Assembly: GCA_003342895.1 (NCBI GenBank)
Contig: PTFA01000412.1
Coordinates: 469,578-533,577 of the forward strand
DNA from: Casuarius casuarius
Taxonomy: Eukaryota; Chordata; Aves; Casuariiformes; Casuariidae
DNA length: 64,000 nt
Reading direction: 5' to 3'
Shown here: positions 28,301-41,010 of the stretch, piece by piece
Layout of the letters: the number at the start of each line of letters is the position of its first letter
How positions within the stretch are numbered: position 1 is the first letter of the stretch
Made by a program: the position numbers and the translations under genes
Notes under the pieces: model-generated
The model's database searches: none
Told to the model about the DNA's origin: nothing
The model's input: the letters and a program-made list of their open reading frames with translations, nothing else

Positions 28301-29102
28301 ATGCAGTTCTGAGGGGGATGGCGGTGCTTGGAGTCGCAGCTGAGCAGTCTAAGCAGAAGCCAGCAGATAGTGCCTGCCAGAGGAAGCTCTCACTGGACAG
28401 ACACCAGTCTGAGAACAAAAACAACAAAATTTTGCCATTAAACACAGCTAAAGGGAAACACTAAGCCGAGGAGACAGCTTCTGGCTTTCCCAATTATTTT
28501 TGGAAGGCTCCTCAGCCTTGAGGGCCAAAGGCAAGGTGATGGCAGCGTGCTGTGAAGAGCCACCCTGAGAACCTGAAATCATTAAAAGCTCTTCTAGACC
28601 ATAAAAGAAAAGATGAGAGAGTACAAATTCTAAACTGAAACCAAAAGGAAAAAAAATCTTCTTTTTTACGTCTCAATTACTGTAACATCTAGTCACCTTC
28701 CAAAAGTAACTTAAGTGATCTGCTTTAGATTCTTCATTTCTGAATCCATATTTCCCTTTTCCCCTCCCTCAGAATTTATGAAATTTTAAGTATTTTTCAG
28801 ACTGCCACGCTCTTTGTCCTCATCTTCATTATAAAAGAAAGAAAAATACTTTCCAGTTGGAACAGAAAATGGTGATGTCTTGTGTTTGTTCCTCTCTCAT
28901 TTAGGATTCTGCTTCATAGCCTTGGACAAGTATCAGAGAAAAGCCTGTGTGTGCACACAGATGTTATCTTTGCTGACAATCCACTGGGTCAAAGGATCAG
29001 TTATTGACCACATATATCATCTCTAAAGCTCAGGTGATGAGCTGGCTATGCTGAGCTTAACATCTTCAAGGTGCTGGAGGGACTAAGAGCCTGAATTTCA
29101 TT

Positions 29103-29112
29103 GGGGGGGGGG
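29103..29112. repeat. G10 homopolymer
   Basis: The only G run of this length on the plus strand. Confidence 0.95.
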
Positions 29113-31560
29113 AATATCTGTGTAGAGAAGTATGAAAAGGAAAAGGATAGAGTGCTCCTCACAGCCTTCACTGCATTATTAAAATGCTTTAAAGCAGACT
29201 GTAAGGGCTTATGCCTAACTATTAACACAATCCTGTTACATATCTGAAAGGTAATGAATTCTACAAAAGCTACCAGGATTGAACAGTCTTCTTATCAATG
29301 GGATATGCTAGAAACCATTAATGGTGGATAACAGTATAGGGAACACCAGTAAAATTCAGAAAACTCTAATATTTAACTAGTTCTGTATGCGTACTTCAAC
29401 CAATGACATTTCTGTTCCAGTTGCAGGCTCCCAAAGTTTTTGCCATTGTCAACTTGTAAATCACCATCTTTCACGCATTCTGTTTTAACCAGCTGCTGTT
29501 CTTCTGTAATCTGATCTGAGCCATACATTTGCCTAGATCTAGTAACAGTTCGTACTTGTAAAAGCTAGTCTAGCTAATGTGCTACTAACCTGCAGTAATA
29601 GGCTCAAGCTGCAAGGAGGAAGAATGAACGGTGTATTTTCAGAAAACATGAGGTAGAGAAAGAGGGGGAACAACAAAATACAGTGCTAAAACTCAAACAG
29701 TTGCATAAGAGGGGGAAAAAAAGTGCCACAGTAAGGGCTCAGATTTGATATTTTTCAGAAATATGTGTAATAATAAAATAATTTTGCATGGATTGAAATA
29801 TTGTCCCTGTAGTGTTTGAGGAGCAGAAGTAGCAGCATTTCAACAGTGCTTGACATTCACCAGATCTTTCCAAAGTGCACGTTCTTGTAAACAGTCTAGA
29901 AAAGACAAGATGCAAAACACATATTTCAGTCACTGCTTGTCTGGATGAATGCAAGTGTGATGAATACAGTCACAACTCTGCTTAAGCTAGATGCCTACCA
30001 ACGACCCTAAGAATCAAACAGTGAAATAAAACATATGGGGTCAAAAACATTATTCAGCCAGTGACCTGGTACCTTCTGTTTTGGCTTAAGTTGCCATAAT
30101 TGCAGAGAAGTTTGCCTAAATCGGTAGAAAGTTAGAAATAGCATCTATACCTGGTAGACAGGCCAAAAGTTATTGCACCTGTTCACAGATGCATCTAGGC
30201 AACACAAAGGGAAAACTAATGCTGAAGGACCAAAGAGAGGCTTTTCAATTCCCTGATAAACATATTTCCAATCCACTGCAAAATTAAAATCACAAACACA
30301 TGAAATTTGGCTGGTTTGCACTTCACAATCATTGGCTCTTCCCCCCGCGTATCCCTCTTATAAATTATATACATATAAAGAGTCTTTATTTAAGCCATAT
30401 AGCTTAGCTTTATATACAGCTTATATATAGCTATATTGATTGGCTGGATCTTCCTGTCTCATAGTAATATTTTTTTTTTTAATCCAACAAATCAATATAG
30501 TAAAGTGGGAAAGAGAACTTACCATGATCACCCTGAACATAAAATATTTTTTAAAAAGTTAAATCTTTATTATAACCATAAACTGTAAGAGTTATATTAA
30601 GAATTGTGCTTTGTTAAAAGACTCATAAAATGATATTGAACTCTTTGTCGTTAAAATGGAAGTCCAAAGTCATCACGTAACCCATCAATGGACAAAAAAT
30701 GGATTTCTCTTTCTGGTGTGTAAAGTCCAACAAGACATACAGACTAACAGAAACTTGGAGTACATCAGAAAAGAAAAATAACTTTAATAGAGCAGCAATT
30801 CTGAAAGTAGAGGTTACAACTCCATTTAGAGCTTCAGAATTTACAGGTCCTTCAAAAAATAAGCTGGTAATGCTTATTACAAAATGCTAACATTGGAGAA
30901 TCAATCCTGACAGAAGTGAAATCTGCAACCAGAAATATCATTACAACCTGAGTCATGAAAGGCACTAAAATAACATTTCCAGGAAATTAATCAACACTTA
31001 TAGATTTGTGTTATCTTAAAAGATGAAATACAATTTGCAAAAGGTTATCACTATTTTAATGCCAGCTATCCTTTAAATGTCCTAGCAAATGTTTTGTCAG
31101 AAAGAAGACAAATGCATTTCTAAATTCTTCTATACATTAAAATTATATGTATATTTGTATATGTTCTATTATAACATTTAAATATGAATACGGCTCTATC
31201 AGCATTACTGAGGACTAGCAAAGTGAGTTACAAATCTGATGGTATTCTAATGCTTTTTTCTAAGCCCACCCCCCCTTTTAATTAATATGGGAATATTAAG
31301 AAACACACAGGTATTATGGAATAAATATTCCATTTACAAAGAAAGCTGCAAAAAAGGTACAATCCAAAGTTATAGACAAGAACCACTAAAAAAGAGAACA
31401 TACCATCTTTCAAAGAGCATTTTCTTCCTGTATGTATGCAATACCATAGTTGGAATTTATTGGATTAGAAAAATAGTAAACATGGCTATTGCCTTTTACG
31501 TAAAATCTGAATTCAGAGACAGCTTAAAGATAATGTGGTCCAGACAGGTATACATATTGA

Positions 31561-31589
31561 GTGCGCGCGCGCACACACATACACGCACG

Positions 31590-31620
<31 letters not shown>

Positions 31621-31623
31621 CCC
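31561..31623. repeat. (GC)n/(CA)n alternating purine-pyrimidine array
   Basis: GTGCGCGCGCGCACACAC, then ACGCACGCACGCGCGCGC, then a run of CA units. The alternation of purine and pyrimidine is nearly unbroken for about 60 bases. The 123-codon open frame crossing it is not a gene. Confidence 0.95.
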
Positions 31624-34600
31624 ACTCCTTTTACAAGCCAGGTTTCTTCATCTCCTAGAACATCACAGCCCCGTAAAGTAAGACTTTGAATTATATTAGA
31701 TTAATTTAAAATCTTTTTAAGGGGTCAGGGTTCAGTGAAAACCTTGAAAATAAAATATAAAGACAAATGCAAAATTATCTTAAGTATCAAGTCAAAGAGA
31801 AGACTGGGAATACTGGGGCTTTTTGCCCCAAAAAGCTGCAAGACTTTGCACACATCTAGGGATGCGCCCACACAAAAGTTCTAATACCAATACATCAGAA
31901 AAGTAATCAGAACTAGAATAATAATAGCAATCAGAACTAGCAATCAAATTTGAGTTCTACAATCCCTAATGATAAGTCCAAGTCTGGAGCTACAGAACAA
32001 AAATATATGGAGATCTACTACTGCTTTTTTTCTCCAAAACAGTATCAAAGACAGCTGAAGTAGATGATTTCTAGAAGTGTACCATTCTTATACCCTAATC
32101 TGTATGTTTCAAATATGATCACCTGATATGCAGATGATTTTTAAGCAAACTGACTATTATAAAAGTGTGGTTTTTTACTACAAACCTTTCAGAGGCCAGT
32201 TCTACTCAGATACATTGTTTACTTCACTCTTAAACAGTGCTGTGGAGCATGGCTATTTCCTGTAAGCAATATGGTATCTTGAAATTATTTCAAACATTCA
32301 CTCATTTTTTTCCATTAAGATGATCAAATGCAGAACTAGACAGTATTCCACCGATGACTTGTAACATTTCTTCCCTGAAGAGTGAAAAGGGATCCTCACG
32401 TGTTTTCCTCGGGATGGAAGGTACTATATTAATGCAAAGGACTGCAGTGGTAACAGACATCTTAGAAATTAAAGTTAAAACTTAAATTTAACTCCCATTT
32501 TTGTTTCTGAGCCTTCCAGACGCGGACTTTGTCCCAGTTCTACCTGTCACCCATGCAGGAAAGCCCTTGGTCCTGACCTCTTTATTCAGCAGGGCTCACC
32601 ACAGGCACAAGAATCTCTGCACAATTCAAAACTACAGCTCCACAAAAACACTTGGGGTTTTGTTTCTAAAAAGACTGGTTTGCCAAATCTTTCATCACTG
32701 ATATCAGCAAACAGATTGCAGCCCATACAGTCTTAGTTTGACAATTAATTTTTAGCTTGATAAACTAAACAGGTATGGATGTACCTATATTTAAATGAAA
32801 GATAACTCAACTGTCCCAATAGACTATATTTGCTTCAGTGACTTTGCTCTTAAATTCTAAGCCCTGAAACAATTTGTGACTCTCCAGAAGTACCTAATAA
32901 GTGGTTTGAAGAGATGCAGAAGTGAAAAATAAAAGGGAGAGACAGCAGCACTAAAATTACATTAAGCTAATTCCTAAAAATACATTCCAGTAAGAAGAGA
33001 TGGAGAAAAGGCAGAAGAAAGGAAGTGAAAGATGGGTAAATCAACACCAAAAGCTATTTTTGCACAAAAACTCTCCCTTCTAAACCTACTCATCTTAAAA
33101 TAACATCTGAGCTGTTTTTCTAACTCATACCCTATATGAATGACAACACTTATAATCTTCACTTACATGAACTATCCCACTGAAGTCAACATAACTGCTC
33201 TATTCACCTCTGTAAGATGACTCACACAAAACAATTTTATAGGTTTATACTTAAAATCACTTAAGAACAGACTAAGGATTCAAACACAGTTCTTTACGAA
33301 TGTTCTAGAAAGGAAAAAAGTTGCACCGTGGCAGTATACTTTTCTTCTAATGTTACAGTATTTTTAGAACTTTGTAGGAAAAACGGAGGCAGCAGTTTCC
33401 AACTTATCTTTTGGTTATAATTAGTGTATTGTATCCCCATAATAATGCCACTGTGTGACCACTCTGTCTGTTCCATCAGACAAACAGATAATGGATATAT
33501 ACTATCATCAGCTAAAAATCCTGAAAGAAACAAAAACTCAAGAGCACGCAGGCAAATCCTGAAATTACGGTAAGAACATGAAGCTTTTCTTAAGGTGAGA
33601 CTGAAACAACATAGAGTTGGTTCAGAAGTGAGAGTTAATTCTTTTTAAGGTAAAGTGTAAATGTAAAGTAAAATACTGGATAAATCATTCAGAATGAAGT
33701 ATTCCGACTCCACTGATACCTGTCCTGAAACAACTCGCAGGTAGTCAAAGTTCTAAGTCATTCACATGCAGTAACACCAACGAAAAACTGCAAGTACCAC
33801 CCTACACCAAGTCAATCCTTCCTAACTGTTAAAAAAAAGAGGAATAAAATTATTTCAGTAGTGCAGTTCTTTCCTCGTCTCCACCTATTTACTCCCAATT
33901 GTTTATTCTTCTCATTCTTTCTTCCCTAATAGGGAGCACAAAGAGCACTAAGGAATGAATATGTTTGGATCTGCTTATCAAATAACCAGTCAAAATCTGG
34001 TTCTTACTGTGTATGCTAAGGCAGTCTGCTTTTGAGCAAGCCCCTGGCCCCAAGTCTCCCAGCTTGCACCCACATGAAAGACAGGATTGCTTGCATTAGC
34101 CATAGCATAATGTCACAGCATTAAATCCCAGCAGACCTGAGGCTGGTGATGCAGCCCCCAAGCACTTAATGATTCAATTCTTCCACTCTTTTTCTTTTTT
34201 CTTTAATGAATTTAATTACAAAATAGTCATACTTGTTTGAGTTTTGAGCCTTTACGTTCTTATATTTCAAATTTTTTCTCCACAATACTAACAGCTAGAA
34301 ATGCATCAATTTTAAAAATTCCAATGTAATAATACAACTCCAGACCTAGGCAGTTTAAGAAGGAAATTCAAATATTTCAATAGCTTATTGCACTGAGTAT
34401 ACTACCCAATGTCTATCATTCTGTGTAGGAACCCAACCAGAAAAACTAATAAATCAATCCAGAGTTTGGTTAAATAAACTTAATATATTCATGTAATTTA
34501 AAATTATTTGGCATCTATCGTACCATTTTCAATTTTTCAAATAAGTTTCAACATTTAATCGATCACAGAAGCAATTTATCACATCCATGTTTTGGACCCC

Positions 34601-36195
34601 ATAGCATCATCTCTGACATAAAGTGAAATCAACCTGTCTACTGCAAGCAGAATGCAAAGAAAGAAAAGTGTATGATTGTTTCAGCTGCACTGTAGTTTTC
34701 AATATTTCATAATGAAAATCTCTGCATTCTTGGCCATGAGTTTCTACATTCATGTGCTCATCACAGAGTCTACTACCTCAGCTTTGTCTTTGAAAAGACA
34801 GTAACACTAACCACCTTTGATTTAAACTAAAATCTTTTGTATAGTGATACCAATTCCCTAAAAGTTAAGAGTAACAGTCCTAGCCCAGGCTAACAGGTGA
34901 ATCAGACCAGCCTCTTCAACTACCTGATAAAGTTCTTTGGATAACAGGGGCTGGAAACAGGTGGTCTATGAATGAAACTAATAATAAATTGGTTACTGCT
35001 CAAGGAAAGTTCTGTATTTATTTATTTAGCTTTATTGTAAATACAAATAAGTACAGCACATGTTTCTAATACACCCATTTGGAAACAACATTTGCAAGAC
35101 CAAAATTGTTGTCAATTTCAGAATTTGTAATGTAACTTTATTATTAAAAATGGATGCTGTTCCTAACTGTGTGTTTGTAAGGACTAGCACACATTAGTTC
35201 TCCATAGGACTGAGAGAGAAAGCAAGAAACAGACTTTATAAAATTCAAATATAAATTGGAGATAAGAATGGTATTAAGAAATCTGCCTGCTCCTCAAACT
35301 TGTCCAAAATTAGGCCATCTTATTTTTCATATTTTAAATTCAGATTTAAAGAAAAAAATTGAAATCAAAAATGACACTCACACACGAGTCTTAATAATTT
35401 TAATAGGTAGCAAAAGATTATATAAGAATGGGGATTGAATATAGAAATTGATCACAGAACAAAAAAACTCCAGCTTACATTTTCAATCCCCTTCCTGAAA
35501 TATTGCATAACTTCACATATATGCTAATTTTAAGCAATATAAATATGAATTATGGGGAAAGGAAGTGCAATAGCAACAGAAGTTCAAAGTTTCTTCAATA
35601 TCAGTGGTGGATAATTGCAGGTCTTTTACTCACAAGCTTATACACACCATTGTGAATTCAAGCATTTCAGGTTTCTGAATAGTCAGTGGAACCCAAATAC
35701 CCAAATTTGATTATGATGAAATTAATACATTTTTTCAAGCTTAAAAAAATTGTCTTTTGGATTTACACTGGGGTGCGTACAGACTGAATTTTGAACTTAA
35801 AGAAAAAATAAGAAGCCTGTTATGTAATATTTTGAAAAATTTTCTGCAAAACCAAGACATATAAATATGTCACTGCATACATCTCTCTCCTTCTTATCAT
35901 AAAGTCTGCTTCGTGGTATATGTCAGGGATTCAGCAAGTAATAACAAGAAGAGAAAATGACTTCAGATACGTATTCCATGTCTAGTAATCATCCCAGAAG
36001 AAAGCATATAGTTATTTGAGCTATATTAAGAAAGTAAAAATGAGCCTTCTTCCTGCCCTTAAAACACAAAATGTTCCTACAGTTTAAGTGTTGACCTGAA
36101 ATATTTGCATTTCCACCAACGAAGTTCACATCTTCCAGACAGTTATTCATCTCAGTCTTCCTCTTAATCTTTGCTTGCCAGAGATTATTTTGTGT

Positions 36196-36312
36196 TAATG
36201 GTAGTAGCCACAATGTGCTAGCGTTTTCCAGACATTCAAGAAGGGATGGTCCATGCCCCAAGGAGCTCACACTCTAAAGACAGACAGGCAGGTAGACAGA
36301 GGTTAGGGAAAG
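36196..36312 (+). repeat. Ancient amniote repeat, probably L2/CR1 class
   Basis: The run CCACAATGTGCTAGCGTTTT, then GGTCCATGCCCCAAGGAGCT, then CACACTCTAAAGACAGACAG follows a common ancient amniote repeat. In that repeat a 'gtgctaggcgctgta' block precedes 'ccctgccccaaagagcttacagtctaa'. The order and spacing agree. I am unsure of the formal family name. The 93-codon minus-strand frame overlapping this position is therefore not a gene. Confidence 0.6.
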
Positions 36313-36980
36313 GAAAATAAAAGTCAAACAAAACAATTAGATTCACTATAGGCAGCATGGCAAAAGTTGACCTGTAAGAAAGAGGTAAACATGGTAAGAT
36401 AGAAGGGGAGGTCTAGAGGGGAAGAACTAGCAGATGAATTCTTGTAGATTGTGCCATGCACTGCTGCTGCACAGCAGAAAGCAAAAAGTGAGTGTGAAAA
36501 AAGCTGACAAACAAGTGAGCAGGAAGCTTGACAAGAGAAACATAAGCAGAGAGTTATGTATTTTCATCCATGCTGTAGTTTAACTTCTGTAATTTCTTAG
36601 ATGCTAAATAATTTTTTTGATTATACTACTAGTGCTTTATTAAATCAAACCATTGGTGCTCTGTCAACCTTCTAAAAAGGTTAATTTCTCAGGTATTACC
36701 TACACAAAAAGTGTTATTTCAACAGAAAACACCGTTCTGCTTCTTTCACTGAGGATATGCTTAGAAGAATGTGCTGGACTTCAAATACAATCCTTGCTGT
36801 GAAGAATGGAAATGCAAGTTGAATTTGTATCTTATTTTTCTCCACTTTTTTGGTAATTTTATATTTTGAGTGTTGTACAAGATTAGATATAATACTTCAC
36901 AGTGCTAAGTGTCTGAACAAGAAGCCTGGTGAATCATGGCTAAACTCTACTCACATTTGTTTGTCTTTTTTTTTCTTTAG

Positions 36981-37287
36981 AAAACAAAATATTGTTGAGA
37001 GAGCAATAAAATGCCAAGTCTATGGCCAAAGATCTCTAATAGCTGTTCAACTTTCCACACGATTAAAAATGTTGTCTTATGAACTTCCTAATTGGATAAG
37101 AAAAACAGTTCATAAAAATAAAAAGCCAGTTCAAGAAGATCATATTATTTCAACTAAACCCTCTTTACAGATTCCCTTCCAGGAAGTTAATGCAGCTTGC
37201 ATACTAACTAATGTACAGCATATACCCATAAAGCTCTACCTTCAGGGCAGCCAAGCGAGAGAGGCACTGCACACTGGAATGCAATGA
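36981..37287 (+). other. Possible terminal exon or chance open frame, plus strand
   Basis: A T-rich tract ending TTTCTTTAG lies directly before an open run of about 102 codons that ends in TGA. The frame as a whole begins with a Met at 36850 and is 145 codons long, the longest open frame in the window. The peptide is rich in Lys, Gln and Ile and starts KQNIVERAIKCQVYGQ; no family is recognised. A plus-strand AATAAA lies at 37758-37763, 470 nt past the stop, just after the 38-bp tandem duplication. It could be the last exon of an antisense transcript. A single random frame of this length is not surprising in 64 kb, so confidence is low. Confidence 0.2.
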
Positions 37288-37662
37288 GTAGTTGTAATGC
37301 CACACTCAGAATTACATAGGACAGCATATGGCACCAGGCAGCTAGGCTGAGATCTTCATCCAAAGCCAGCCAAACTGTAAGGATCACAGACTTTTAACCA
37401 AGACTAAAAACAAGTGTGTATGCTTATATCCAAGAAGTCCATTTTCCAAAGGGCCTGAGTTAGCAAGTGCAGCTGTGAGGAAACAGCGTGTTCCGCACAA
37501 GAAGGAAGTTGGACACCTTCAGGAGACTTAAGTCTCTCCTCTTGGCTCCACTTCTGCTCTGCTGTTGTGACTGATAAGCCATTTCACTGCTCTTTGCCTT
37601 GGCTTCCCTCATTCCTTTCTTTCTCTTCTATTTTCAATGTAAGCTTTTCCAGCACAGATCGT

Positions 37663-37738
37663 GTGCCGAGTTTGTTCCTGATCTCAGTTTGAACCACTAG
37701 GTGCCGAGTTTGTTCCTGATCTCAGTTTGAACCACTAG
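37663..37738 (+). repeat. Exact 38-bp tandem duplication
   Basis: The unit GTGCCGAGTTTGTTCCTGAT...ACCACTAG occurs twice without mismatch (37663-37700 and 37701-37738), followed by GTGC, the start of a third unit. Identity at non-repetitive sequence points to a recent event. Confidence 0.95.
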
Positions 37739-40700
37739 GTGCTGCTGCAACACAGATAATAAATATTTACACCATAAACTGTCCTATAAATTTTATCTAG
37801 GATCCATGCTGTAGGTGACAAGTTTGACCTTGAAACACTACATGAAGACTTTCTTACTAGTGCCATCTTTTTGCAGTGCTGCAACAGAAAATGAGCAGTT
37901 CCCAGCCTGGGGAGTAATCTCCATTTTCCTTGGACTACAAGCTTTACTCACTGATCTGCGATTCAAAAGCACTCATGAAAATCCAGCATAGATGAGTATC
38001 TGCTGCTGTACCCTCCTCAGCTAAGTAGATCATGACCAGAAACATGCCAAAGCCCACTGCCATATTTAAAGTTTCCACCATAGCACGCAGTGTCACGTTG
38101 CATATTTGCTGGTCATTATTAACCTGTCATCCAGGACCCTCTCTTTGGATCTCAAATCTCTGAGAAAACTTCATTATCTCAAATCATCCCTTGCAGAACA
38201 TCTATGAGAACCACCAGCTTACCAGGATTCCTAGGATGAGGAGTTCTCTTTGGATTCCTTAGGGCCAAATCAGGTATATCAGCTTGGTAGCAAGTTTAAA
38301 AATCTCTTTATAAATGGAGACTGTCTTTGGGCTGTCACTATTAGGCTGGCCTCTCCAAGAGATGATTTGATAGTACCTTTGATGACACTAGGTATCCAAA
38401 CATATGTAAGAAAGATTGGAGAACAAAAAATATAGTTGTACCCCCACCAGTCAGCATACACAGACAATCCAAACCATCAGTTCTCAGTTTCTGCTCCTTT
38501 TTTTGCCAGAGTAGTTATACCCTAATTTGAATTAGAAATTAATGGATTTTTTTTTAAGAGACAAATTGCTAGTTTTAAGTTGACTCTCTCAGTTTCATTA
38601 TGTATATTTCTGACACTTTCCAGAGGGATGTTCTTGTACAGCCAAAAAATCTGAGCAAGGGAACATAGATTTCCATTTTATAGAGTGGGTCACATTATTG
38701 CCTATTCTTAGAAAGACAAATGTGGAAACAATACTAAGAGCTGTAAGAGCTGCCACCTTAAACAATCACAAACAATCTTATCTAAAAGCCATTAAACTTT
38801 TCACAGCTGCTACCAAGAAATCAAAATCAGTCTTGAACGAAAGGGAAAGCACTAGTGGATTTTGCCTTAATCATATATTCCAGGGCAAAAATGCTCTCAC
38901 ACTCCTGTATTGTCAAAGACCCTGCCCAGTCTCCTTCTAAGAAAAGGGAGTTAGGAAAACCATTAGTAACAGGCAGCTGACTCAGTACTCTCAGATGCTG
39001 CAAAAACCTTTTGGGTTTTGGCAATAGCTGAAAATCAGCTCTGATCTTTGCTGCTTCTGAAAGAAATCATTCCACAGAAGATGACTTGGAGTTACTGTCA
39101 TTACTGATTCTGTATCAGTCTGTATCATCTAGTTTGACCATTTAATGATTCAACCCAAAGAATCTCACCCAGTAACTCTAGTCATCTGTCAATCCGGATC
39201 AACTGACCAGGCTGCACAATCTGTCCCACAGCTTTCTTCCCAGGACAGATGGGGAACAGTTGTTTCAACAACGATGAGCGTAGCCTGAGCAAATAAAAAT
39301 TTCCCTGTCTCCTTAGTCTGGCTCCTACAGCTGCTAAAGAACCACCACCCTTTCAATGGAGTTACCTACCCTTTCCTTGAAAGGGACTCTGTCCCATCCT
39401 GACAAAAGTTATTCCAATGCCAATTCCACTAAGTCAGTCTTCTGCATCTCATCAAAACTCACTTAATTACATTTATTTCCTTACTGCTTTATTTCACGTT
39501 GGAAATATGTTCCAGAAACTTAGATTTGCTAAAATGGAGTAGTTGTTTAAATTTTCACTGACATCCTATACAATTACATGCATACTTCTCCTATTTCTGT
39601 TGTTTACAACAACCTAATTTTTTATTTTTCATAGCCACATCATATTGGTAGTTTATAGTCATCTCACAATTAGCACATACTACTCATATTCGCTTTGCCA
39701 TTTTCAGCTGATAAACTTATTGCAACATTTTTCTAGATATCAAGTGCATTACACTGTGCACTGTAATATGTTAACCTATTTCTATTATGTCACTCCAAGA
39801 GCATTCACTTTCTTTGGCATAATACACTGACCTCTGTATCAGTGATGTTTTCCAGCTATTATTGCCCAGGTGACAATACTATTATTATGCAGAACTAGAT
39901 AGATATTCTTCCAATATTCCAATGTCTGTTCTCTTCTATGTTTAAATGGTTTTCTAGAGTAAAAGTAAAATCTTACAAACATGTTCAGTTATCACGTAAA
40001 CTTTTAGTTTTTTATTTAACCATTTTGTATTTAACCAAGATACTGTAACTAAGGAGTTCTGTAGGAGAAGTGGTAGTGGTCTAAACCTGATCAATTTAAC
40101 TAAAAGTTCCCATATACTACCCATATACACTACCAATACTAGTTGTTTGACTGAAGATCTGCCAAGTTAAATTTAGATTTACTTTGCAGGTTAAAAAAAA
40201 AGTCTGCTTACCAAAGCCTTAGCATAATCTACTTTGGGGAAAGCAATGCTGAATTTCATGCTTTTTTTTTTTGCCTACATATTTTGAAGTATTCTTTCAT
40301 TAATATTTGAAGACTACTGCCCTTTAGTCAGACTAAAATGCCTGGTAATTCCACTCTTTCCTAAAGATAGGTATTAAATTTTCTATTTTGCAGTTACATG
40401 GCACGGTCCGATCAATTCATTTAAGATCCCTGCTACCAGCTTACAAGGCTGGACTATTTAGAAAAAAAGAAAGAAAAAAACAATCTTTCTTTACTCCAAT
40501 CCAAAATAAACTCCTGTGGTAAATTTCATATGCTTAAACTACAAACTGGGTTCAACATTTGGATTTTAAGCATCTCTTCTATTATCTTCTCATTTTTTGC
40601 CTAAAATCTGGACCTTCTGCACTATTAAGTGCGCTTGATTCACATTTAGAAGAGCTCTCATGGTTCAGGAAAGAATTTGCTTCCCTGGAGAGCTGGTTTC

Positions 40701-40920
40701 TATCCTTGCCACCAACTTGCTACAAATTGCTGGGCCAAGTCTCTTTCACGCATGGTGCCTGACATCAGCATCTCTGTAAATCAATCCCAAATGGCTGAGC
40801 ACTCCAAACTGCTGTAGTCATCAATGAAAGCTTCACACTGAACAAATGAAATCCTCCATTAATATGAAGTACTTAGAAAACTAGGAGGCCTCAAACTAGA
40901 CAGCAGTATAACATGACACT

Positions 40921-41010
40921 TTTGACCAGGTAGGCTTTAAATCTCTGTGTCTCAGTTTGCCATTTGTGGATAGGAATAAGACTTCCTCGTATCACAGAAG
41001 ATAAATGAAT
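40921..41010 (+). repeat. MIR-like CORE-SINE tail
   Basis: TCTCTGTGTCTCAGTTTGCC followed by ATTTGTGGATAGGAATAAGA, then CTTCCTCGTATCACAG and GATAAATGAATT, is a degenerate match to the 3' half of a MIR-type SINE. The consensus there has 'ctctgtgcctcagtttcc', 'atctgtaaaatggg', 'acctcacagg' and 'attaaatgagtt' in the same order. The tRNA-derived head with its A and B boxes is not recognisable upstream. Confidence 0.65.

Larger units (their letters stand above)
18562..36195. other. Intron stretch without recognised genes
   Basis: This is AT-rich and non-coding as far as I can see. It contains a GATA/GACA microsatellite at 18620-18652, a GGA run at 19437-19460 and CCAT repeats at 24455-24470. C- or G-tracts lie at 25325 and 29103, a possible MIR-like core at 25269-25316, and a dinucleotide array at 31561-31623. 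The plus-strand exon-like segment at 24505-24580 is listed separately. The other open frames, up to 123 codons, show no family resemblance. Confidence 0.6.
36313..40920. other. Intron stretch, slightly GC-richer, unassigned
   Basis: This stretch contains the plus-strand exon-like frame at 36981-37287 and the exact 38-bp tandem duplication at 37663-37738. Between roughly 37500 and 39450 the base composition is a little richer in G+C than its surroundings. It has two plus-strand AATAAA motifs (37758 and 39292) and short open frames at 38250-38435 and 38698-38940. This could be a decayed mobile element, but I recognise no reverse transcriptase, integrase or LTR boundary in it. Confidence 0.4.

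Noticed and set aside
31287..31658. 123-codon plus-strand frame
   Set aside because: Its end is translation of the dinucleotide array (His-Thr-Arg repeats), and the rest shows no protein features.
36850..36980. N-terminal part of the 145-codon plus-strand open frame
   Set aside because: It crosses a T-rich splice-like tract (translated as a Phe run), so even if the 3' part is an exon this part is intron-like. No family resemblance.
39240..39420. Possible plus-strand LTR end (AATAAA at 39292 followed by CTGTCTCC)
   Set aside because: No TG/CA boundaries, no TATA box in position and no flanking duplication could be found.
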